Position numbers and translations under genes: made by a program
The notes under the pieces: model-generated
Seen by the model: the letters and a program-made list of their open reading frames with translations, nothing else
Databases searched by the model: none
Told to the model about the DNA's origin: nothing
Assembly (NCBI GenBank): GCA_024640585.1
Contig: JAHEEQ010000063.1
Coordinates: forward strand, 1 to 11,518
DNA length: 11,518 bases
Direction: 5' to 3'
DNA from: Micrococcales bacterium
Lineage (GTDB): Bacteria; Actinomycetota; Actinomycetes; S36-B12; UBA5976
Shown here: piece after piece, positions 7,896-11,518 of the stretch
How positions within the stretch are numbered: the stretch's first letter is position 1
How the letters are laid out: the number at the start of each line of letters is the position of its first letter

Positions 7896-8003
7896 GTTCT
7901 CGCCAGGTGTTCCGACTTGTTTGCAAAATTAATTTGCAAACCTACGGTTGCGGGTCAGCGTCGGATTTTGACCGACTTCCCCTGGGTTTCGAGAACCTTA
8001 TTA
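7896..8003 (-). promoter_or_regulatory. Cobalamin (B12) riboswitch aptamer
   Basis: Reading the minus strand from 7981, GGGGAAGTCGGTCAAAATCC and then GACGCTGACCCGCAACCGTA match the core GGGAA..GGT..AA..CC..C.G.CCCGC.AC.GT of cobalamin riboswitches. The B12 box AGTCGGAACACCTGGC (7917-7902) matches AGTCAGGAGACCTGCC with a few changes. GTTCTCG (7996-7990) pairs with CGAGAAC (7902-7896) to close the domain, GTCGG pairs with CCGAC inside the core, and a 9-bp hairpin (GTTTGCAAA/TTTGCAAAC, 7941-7919) fills the variable arm. A terminator follows, so control is transcriptional: high cobalamin shuts off the downstream transporter operon. The outer limits are approximate, and the sequence from 7895 to 7854 links aptamer and terminator and probably contains the switching strands, including a small GGCA/TGCC hairpin. 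Confidence 0.94.
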
Positions 8004-8015
8004 AGTTGTCTTGCA

Positions 8016-8021
8016 AGCCTA
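8016..8021 (-). promoter_or_regulatory. -10 box of the riboswitch/ECF operon promoter
   Basis: TAGGCT fits TANNNT and would start transcription near A8009, just before the aptamer. It lies in GTTAGGCTTG, a 10-base string repeated exactly in front of the DUF3043 gene. The DUF3043 stop is at 8032, so the promoter is squeezed into about 15 bp. No clear -35 box is seen. Confidence 0.5.
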
Positions 8022-8031
8022 ACCTAAGGAG

Positions 8032-8607
8032 TTAGTCTTGAAGTGATTTGGGTATCTTTATTTCACGTGGCGTGCCACCAATTTTTACATTTGGCTTTGG
8101 TAGACGCATAAGTCTCAGCGTCAAGCTGCGGCTTAGGCCATAGAAAATCGCACCCTTAAGTTCTGACTGCTGGAACTGTTTCTTAAGAGCTCGTTTAAGG
8201 AAAAAAGCAAAAGTTGATAGATCGAGCACCAAGCCAAGCAAAATCAAAATGAAAAATAAATTAAAGAAACCAACAACAGTTGATTGGTTTGCTTCATTTG
8301 CAGGAAATGCCATAGTTATGATCACTGAGAAAAAAGTGATTGGCATAAACATTTCGGCGAGAGTCAGACGCATATCAGTGTATTGACGGACAAATTTTTT
8401 GACTGGTCCACGATCTCGCGCAGGTAAATATTTTTCGTCCAATGTATAAAGGGCTTTGCGTGCTTGAACACGTGAGTCCATTTCTCGAGAGCGCATTGCT
8501 GCTCGCGCTCGTTTCTTGTCTTTTGGAATTTTTAGCGCTTGTTTGCGTGCAGCTTCAGCTTCTTTGCGGCTACGGGTTGCGTGGCCTTTGGTCTCATTTG
8601 GAGTCAT
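8032..8607 (-). CDS. DUF3043 family membrane protein
   Basis: This 191-residue protein matches the actinobacterial DUF3043 family, whose function is unknown. The N-terminal half is very basic and charged (about 1-80). It includes the family hallmark YLPARDRGPVKKFVRQYTDMR (60-80), preceded by an IPKDKKRARAAMRSRE stretch (27-42). Two membrane helices follow at about 85-101 and 110-137, and then a basic cytosolic tail. The basic ends should stay inside by the positive-inside rule, with a short external loop between the helices. The ATG at 8607 lies 19 nt after the nadA stop in the same direction. A TANNNT box placed six bases before this ATG suggests it can also be expressed alone as a leaderless mRNA. 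No terminator is visible between its stop and the riboswitch. Confidence 0.9.
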   Translation of the reverse strand: MTPNETKGHATRSRKEAEAARKQALKIPKDKKRARAAMRSREMDSRVQARKALYTLDEKYLPARDRGPVKKFVRQYTDMRLTLAEMFMPITFFSVIITMAFPANEANQSTVVGFFNLFFILILLGLVLDLSTFAFFLKRALKKQFQQSELKGAIFYGLSRSLTLRLMRLPKPNVKIGGTPREIKIPKSLQD

Positions 8608-8613
8608 AGTTCA

Positions 8614-8619
8614 AGCCTA
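8614..8619 (-). promoter_or_regulatory. -10 box of a leaderless promoter for the DUF3043 gene
   Basis: TAGGCT on the minus strand is followed by exactly six bases and then the ATG, the same geometry as gcvT and glycerate kinase. It lies within GTTAGGCTTG, identical to the riboswitch promoter string. It falls wholly in the 19-nt gap after nadA. No -35 box was recognised. Confidence 0.5.
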
Positions 8620-8626
8620 ACTATCG

Positions 8627-9841
8627 CTAGTCGAGTGGGGCGGAGGTAGCAGGGAGTTGAAGCATGCGGTCTAATGCAATTTTTGCATCGATAGCTGTTT
8701 GCGAATCAACTTTTATTACGTTGTGTATTCGGTTGTCGGCAATTGCTTCCAATATCCAAACCAAATGTGGCAGGTCGATCCGATTCATAGTCGAGCAATA
8801 GCAAATCGTCTTGTCTAGGTATGTGATTTGCTTATCTGGGAATTGGCTTGCAAGCCTGCGAACTAAATTTAATTCAGTTCCAATGGCCCACTTTGAACCA
8901 GCTGGGGCATTTTGCAATGTAGAAATGATCATTTCGGTCGAACCTACATAATCTGCATTTGAAACAACTTCGTGCTTGCATTCGGGGTGCACTAAAACGT
9001 TAACACCTGGGATTTCGTTACGAACATCTGTCACATTTTGTGCGGTGAATCTTCCATGTACCGAGCAGTGTCCTTTCCAAAGAATTACCTTTGCTGCTTT
9101 CAGTGTTTCAGATGTTTGTCCACCCATAGGTTTTGTTTGATCCCACACGATGCAATCTTCTAAAGTGAGACCTAAATCTAGAACTGCTGTGTTGCGACCT
9201 AAATGCTGATCTGGAAGGAAGAAAATCTTAGATTTTTGGCTAAATGCCCAAGACATAGCTCGTTTGGCATTTGACGAAGTGCAAACAGTTCCGCCATTGC
9301 GGCCAGTGAATGCTTTAATAGCAGCAGTTGAATTCATGTAAGTAATTGGAATGATGTCACTTGCGATTCCGAGCTTCTCAAATTCAGCCCAAGCCTCATT
9401 CACTTGATCTGCATTTGCCATGTCCGCCATCGAACATCCAGCTTGCATATCTGGGAGCAAAACTTTTTGATTATCAGACGTCAGAATGTCGGCACTCTCC
9501 GCCATGAAATGAACACCACAGAAAATAATAAATTCGGATTCAGGTGAGTCAGCCGCTTTTTGTGCGAGTTTGAATGAGTCACCAGTTACGTCTGCAAACT
9601 GAATTACTTCATCTCGCTGGTAGTGGTGGCCAAGAATGAAAACTCGATTTCCAAGTTTGGCCTTTGCCGCTTTTGCACGAGCAACAAGATCCGGATCACT
9701 TGCTGCTGGCATATCACCTGGGCAAGAAACTCCTCTTTCGCTTTTCAAGTCAGAGTTTTGCCCGCGAAGCAGCATTGAAAGCGGGGTTTGGATTGGCTCT
9801 ACAAAATTGGTACTCACAGGACAAGTCTCGCATGAAAGCAT
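8627..9841 (-). CDS. nadA: Quinolinate synthase A
   Basis: NadA condenses iminoaspartate with dihydroxyacetone phosphate to quinolinate in de novo NAD synthesis, using an oxygen-sensitive [4Fe-4S] cluster. The 404 residues are the longer form seen in Actinobacteria. Motifs include SERGVSCPGDMPAASDPDLV (34-53), FILGHHYQRDEVIQFADVTG (68-87), FCGVHFMAESADIL (107-120), a WKGHCSVH segment (255-262), HPEC (285-288) and TICYCSTMNRID (345-356). Likely cluster ligands are C108, C259 and C347 or C349, judged by spacing against known NadA proteins. The ATG at 9841 has AAAGG seven bases upstream on the minus strand. It starts only 16 bp from the divergent glycerate kinase gene. nadB and nadC are not nearby in this window. 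The nearby erpA encodes an Fe-S carrier that could serve it. Confidence 0.97.
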   Translation of the reverse strand: MLSCETCPVSTNFVEPIQTPLSMLLRGQNSDLKSERGVSCPGDMPAASDPDLVARAKAAKAKLGNRVFILGHHYQRDEVIQFADVTGDSFKLAQKAADSPESEFIIFCGVHFMAESADILTSDNQKVLLPDMQAGCSMADMANADQVNEAWAEFEKLGIASDIIPITYMNSTAAIKAFTGRNGGTVCTSSNAKRAMSWAFSQKSKIFFLPDQHLGRNTAVLDLGLTLEDCIVWDQTKPMGGQTSETLKAAKVILWKGHCSVHGRFTAQNVTDVRNEIPGVNVLVHPECKHEVVSNADYVGSTEMIISTLQNAPAGSKWAIGTELNLVRRLASQFPDKQITYLDKTICYCSTMNRIDLPHLVWILEAIADNRIHNVIKVDSQTAIDAKIALDRMLQLPATSAPLD

Positions 9842-9860
9842 GGCTTAACCTTTTGCCATG
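9839..9860. repeat. Dyad holding both divergent start codons (nadA / glycerate kinase)
   Basis: CATGGC (9839-9844) and GCCATG (9855-9860) are perfect inverted arms around a 10-base AT-rich centre. Each arm includes one start codon, so three of the six paired bases follow from ATG facing CAT. Only the extra GGC/GCC pairs are informative, so this is a weak operator candidate. Confidence 0.35.
9846..9851 (+). promoter_or_regulatory. -10 box of a leaderless glycerate kinase promoter
   Basis: TAACCT fits TANNNT and ends six bases before the ATG at 9858, implying an mRNA that begins at the start codon. No Shine-Dalgarno sequence precedes the ATG. The box overlaps the nadA ribosome-binding site on the other strand, so the two genes share these few bases. 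Confidence 0.55.
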
Positions 9861-10985
9861 CAGATTGTGGTGTGCCCTGACAAGTTTGCCGGCACTTTGA
9901 GCGCATCCCAAGCGGGATCAGCTATTGCTGAGGGTTGGCGAAAATATGCACCTGCTGCCGAGATTTCGGTAATTCCAATTTCAGACGGTGGTTATGGTTT
10001 TCTAGATTCAATCAGCACTGCACTAAATCTCAAGACCGAACCCATTTTCATTCGTGGACCGCTAAAAGATGTAGTTCCGGCCGAGTTCGCTTTTGATTCA
10101 AAAACCGCATATATAGAAGTTGCTCAAGTGGTAGGGATACACCTACTTACTCCAAATTCTGATTCAGTCATGTCCGCAAGTTCATATGGTGTGGGCGAGT
10201 TAATTAGTGCGGCTGTAGAAAAAGGCTTCAAGAGAATTGTCATTGGGCTTGGTGGAACTGCAACAAGTGATGGTGGTGCTGGCGCGCTTGCGGCATTGGG
10301 GGCAATTGCATTCGATAGTTCGGGAAATGAGATACAAGCCCTAAAAAACGGAGTGGCTGATTTACTGTCTATTGCCAGAATGGATTTGACTGCGGTTGAA
10401 AAGTTTCTTACGGGTGTAACTATTGAAATTCTTACTGATGTAGACAATCCTCTTTTAGGGGTTCGGGGTACAGCGATTATTTTTGCTCCGCAAAAAGGTG
10501 CTACGCAATTGCAAGTTAAAGAAATTGAATTGTCACTTATGCATTTTTCACAACTCGTCGGCAAACGGGAAGACGGAAAAAATCCAGCTGTTGCATTGGG
10601 AGCAGGTGCAGCGGGTGGGCTTGGATTCGCATTGATGAGAATTGGCGCAACTCGTTCGGAAGGTATCGAAAGAGTTATTCAAATTCTTGGTCTCAAAGAT
10701 GCAATTTCTAAAGCTGATTTGGTAATTACGGGTGAAGGTAAATTCGACTGGCAAAGTCTCGATGGCAAAGCAGTGACTGGAGTTGCCAAAACGGCACTCA
10801 ATCTAGGCAAGGCCGTCATAGTCCTAGCTGGCCAAGTTGAAATCGGCAGAAGGGATTGGCAGACCATTGGGCTTTCTGGAGCCTTCAGTATGGAGGAATT
10901 TAGAGGCCTAGATCAGGCCTTGGCGCAGCCAATTGAGACCTTGGCGCAATTAAGCGAGCGAGTTGCACGCACTTGGAATCGCTAA
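9858..10985 (+). CDS. glxK: Glycerate kinase
   Basis: This 375-residue protein belongs to the GlxK/GarK-type glycerate kinase family, which phosphorylates D-glycerate with ATP to feed it into lower glycolysis. Conserved segments in order are CPDKFAGTLSA (6-16), PISDGGYGFLD (40-50), a GLGGTATSDGGAGAL stretch near 130-144, LTDVDNPLLGVRG, FAPQKGAT, LGAGAAGGLG, and DLVITGEGKFDWQSLDGKA near the C-terminus. The position often occupied by Glu in DGGEG is Y46 here; actinobacterial homologues vary at this site, so loss of activity is not implied. Whether the product is 2- or 3-phosphoglycerate cannot be read from sequence, and the gene symbol is by family only. It lies between nadA (divergent) and erpA (same direction, 48 bp downstream) and is probably leaderless. 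Confidence 0.94.
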   Translation: MQIVVCPDKFAGTLSASQAGSAIAEGWRKYAPAAEISVIPISDGGYGFLDSISTALNLKTEPIFIRGPLKDVVPAEFAFDSKTAYIEVAQVVGIHLLTPNSDSVMSASSYGVGELISAAVEKGFKRIVIGLGGTATSDGGAGALAALGAIAFDSSGNEIQALKNGVADLLSIARMDLTAVEKFLTGVTIEILTDVDNPLLGVRGTAIIFAPQKGATQLQVKEIELSLMHFSQLVGKREDGKNPAVALGAGAAGGLGFALMRIGATRSEGIERVIQILGLKDAISKADLVITGEGKFDWQSLDGKAVTGVAKTALNLGKAVIVLAGQVEIGRRDWQTIGLSGAFSMEEFRGLDQALAQPIETLAQLSERVARTWNR

Positions 10986-11033
10986 TTTCTCTCCTTGCGT
11001 TACCCTTGGCCCATACTGGTTCGAGGAGAGAAA
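10986..11033 (+). promoter_or_regulatory. Inverted repeat able to mask the erpA ribosome-binding site
   Basis: TTTCTCTCCTTG (10986-10997) pairs with CGAGGAGAGAAA (11022-11033): 11 Watson-Crick pairs and one G-U wobble around a 24-nt loop. The 3' arm is the erpA Shine-Dalgarno region and ends directly at the ATG. The 5' arm begins directly after the glycerate kinase stop. The likely erpA promoter lies in the loop, so only read-through RNA carries both arms. Confidence 0.6.
11001..11006 (+). promoter_or_regulatory. -10 box of the erpA promoter
   Basis: TACCCT fits TANNNT and sits in GTTACCCTTG, the same layout as GTTAGGCTTG before the riboswitch and the DUF3043 gene. Transcription would start near A11013, leaving a 21-base leader with the Shine-Dalgarno GAGGAG. 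Confidence 0.45.
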
Positions 11034-11396
11034 ATGGACACAACAAATATCGAAACTATGTCACCTAGCACTACTGGCCTTGTTTTGACCGACTCCGCCG
11101 CTAGCAAAGTTAAGGCTTTGATAGAAGCTGAAGGTGAAGCAGGTTTGGCCCTTCGAGTGGCAGTTAAGCCAGGCGGATGCGCAGGTTTCCAATACGACTT
11201 GTTCTTCGATAACAACACCCTCGAAGGTGATATTTCAAAAGAATTCCATGGCGTAAAAGTTGTGGTGGATCGTGGCAGTGCTGAATACATTGATGGCGCA
11301 GTCATTGATTACGTCGACTCACTAAGTGAATCTGGTTTCAAAATTGAAAACCCACTTGCAACTGGTGGCTGTGGCTGCGGAAAGTCATTCTGCTAA
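11034..11396 (+). CDS. erpA: Iron-sulfur cluster insertion protein, A-type carrier (ErpA/HesB/IscA)
   Basis: A-type carriers bind and deliver Fe-S clusters to target enzymes in the cytosol. The 120-residue protein has the family fold and the three ligand cysteines: C49 in KPGGCAGFQYDL (45-56), and C113 and C115 in GGCGCGKSF (111-119). An extra cysteine, C120, is the last residue. The N-terminal 14 residues are a Ser/Thr-rich extension before the domain starts at GLVLTDSAASKVKAL. The ATG at 11034 is chosen for its strong Shine-Dalgarno (GAGGAGAG at 11023-11030); an in-frame TTG at 10995 would add 13 residues unlike the family. The neighbour nadA encodes a [4Fe-4S] enzyme, and a strong terminator closes the gene downstream. 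Confidence 0.95.
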   Translation: MDTTNIETMSPSTTGLVLTDSAASKVKALIEAEGEAGLALRVAVKPGGCAGFQYDLFFDNNTLEGDISKEFHGVKVVVDRGSAEYIDGAVIDYVDSLSESGFKIENPLATGGCGCGKSFC

Positions 11397-11411
11397 ACCC
11401 TGAACAAAATG

Positions 11412-11438
11412 GCGCGTCAGTTCTCTGACGCGCTTTTT
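11412..11438 (+). terminator. Rho-independent terminator after erpA
   Basis: GCGCGTCAG and CTGACGCGC form a perfect 9-bp GC-rich stem closed by a TTCT loop (11421-11424), followed by TTTTT and GTTT. It lies 15 bases after the erpA stop and separates erpA from the downstream kinase. Confidence 0.95.
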
Positions 11439-11454
11439 GTTTGAGCACTATAGG
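11425..11454 (+). promoter_or_regulatory. Possible promoter of the kinase gene, overlapping the terminator
   Basis: CTGACG (11425-11430, like TTGACA) and TATAGG (11449-11454, like TATAAT) are 18 bases apart and would start transcription near 11461. The -35 box would be the right arm of the erpA terminator. The match is modest, but only about 30 bases separate terminator and start codon. Confidence 0.3.
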
Positions 11455-11466
11455 TCTGGAGAAATT

Positions 11467-11518
11467 ATGAAGATTGCAATTACTGGCTCAATCGCAACTG
11501 ACCATTTGATGCGTTTCC
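11467..11518 (+). CDS. PfkB-type carbohydrate kinase, first 17 codons
   Basis: The ATG at 11467 is preceded by GGAG about six bases upstream and opens MKIAITGSIATDHLMRF before the window ends. This closely resembles the N-terminus (M-[KR]-I-A-[VI]-T-G-S-I-A-T-D-H-L-M) of the PfkB/ribokinase-like proteins found beside erpA and nadA in Actinobacteria, annotated as carbohydrate or adenosine kinases. The substrate cannot be told from 17 residues, and the ATP- and sugar-binding motifs lie outside the window. Confidence 0.75.
   Translation, partial: MKIAITGSIATDHLMRF

Noticed and set aside
7778..7939. N-terminal extension of the SCO2322-like protein from a TTG at 7939
   Set aside because: This stretch is the riboswitch and terminator; the ATG at 7777 has a good Shine-Dalgarno and begins a proper signal peptide.
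7919..7941. 9-bp inverted repeat GTTTGCAAA/TTTGCAAAC as an independent operator
   Set aside because: It falls inside the cobalamin aptamer, where it is best explained as the variable stem.
10124..10564. 146-codon minus-strand open frame inside the glycerate kinase gene
   Set aside because: It is antisense to a clearly conserved gene and shows no recognisable domain.
10995..11033. TTG start for erpA adding 13 residues
   Set aside because: The added residues are unlike the family and the strong Shine-Dalgarno points to the ATG at 11034.
1..11518. Mobile elements, tRNA or rRNA genes, CRISPR arrays, phage or toxin-antitoxin genes
   Set aside because: None was recognised by reading the window; all long stretches are explained by housekeeping or transport genes.

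Overview
The window looks like a piece of chromosome from a small-genome, low-to-mid GC actinobacterium, and freshwater planktonic (acI / Nanopelagicales-like) bacteria would fit. The evidence is several protein families typical of Actinobacteria at AT-rich composition: a DUF3043 protein, the long actinobacterial form of NadA, an SCO2322-like secreted protein, and the glycerate kinase / erpA / nadA / PfkB-kinase neighbourhood. Genes are tightly packed. Starts overlap stops, several TANNNT -10 boxes sit right at start codons, and there are no mobile elements, tRNAs, rRNAs or CRISPR arrays. The taxonomic placement is inference from protein resemblance only.

Layout. Positions 1-557 (minus) hold the N-terminal part of leucyl aminopeptidase PepA, divergent from gcvT (639-1718, plus). 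A long minus-strand block then runs from nadA (start 9841) to a membrane GGDEF/EAL protein (stop 1715). In transcription order it is: nadA, a DUF3043 membrane protein, a cobalamin riboswitch with an intrinsic terminator, a secreted membrane-anchored SCO2322-like protein, EcfT, a fused double ATPase, an ECF substrate-binding (S) subunit, and the GGDEF/EAL protein. On the plus strand, glycerate kinase starts 16 bp from nadA. It is followed by erpA, a strong terminator, and the first 17 codons of a PfkB-type kinase.

How it fits together. The centre is a vitamin B12-regulated uptake operon. The riboswitch senses cobalamin and ends transcription at a hairpin plus U-tract when B12 is plentiful. Behind it lie the complete parts of an ECF-type transporter (T, A-A fused, S) plus an exported cysteine-containing protein that may capture or hand over the corrinoid. 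A two-domain cyclic-di-GMP enzyme overlaps the last transporter gene by 26 nt, so B12 status may also set its expression. The flanking genes form an Fe-S/NAD group: NadA needs a [4Fe-4S] cluster and ErpA is an A-type Fe-S carrier.

The less expected signals are regulatory. (1) A 12-pair inverted repeat would bury the erpA ribosome-binding site only in read-through transcripts. (2) TANNNT -10 boxes lie exactly six bases before the ATG of gcvT, glycerate kinase and the DUF3043 gene, which implies leaderless mRNAs. (3) Three promoters share the pattern GTTANNCTTG. (4) The divergent nadA and glycerate kinase starts lie inside one dyad.
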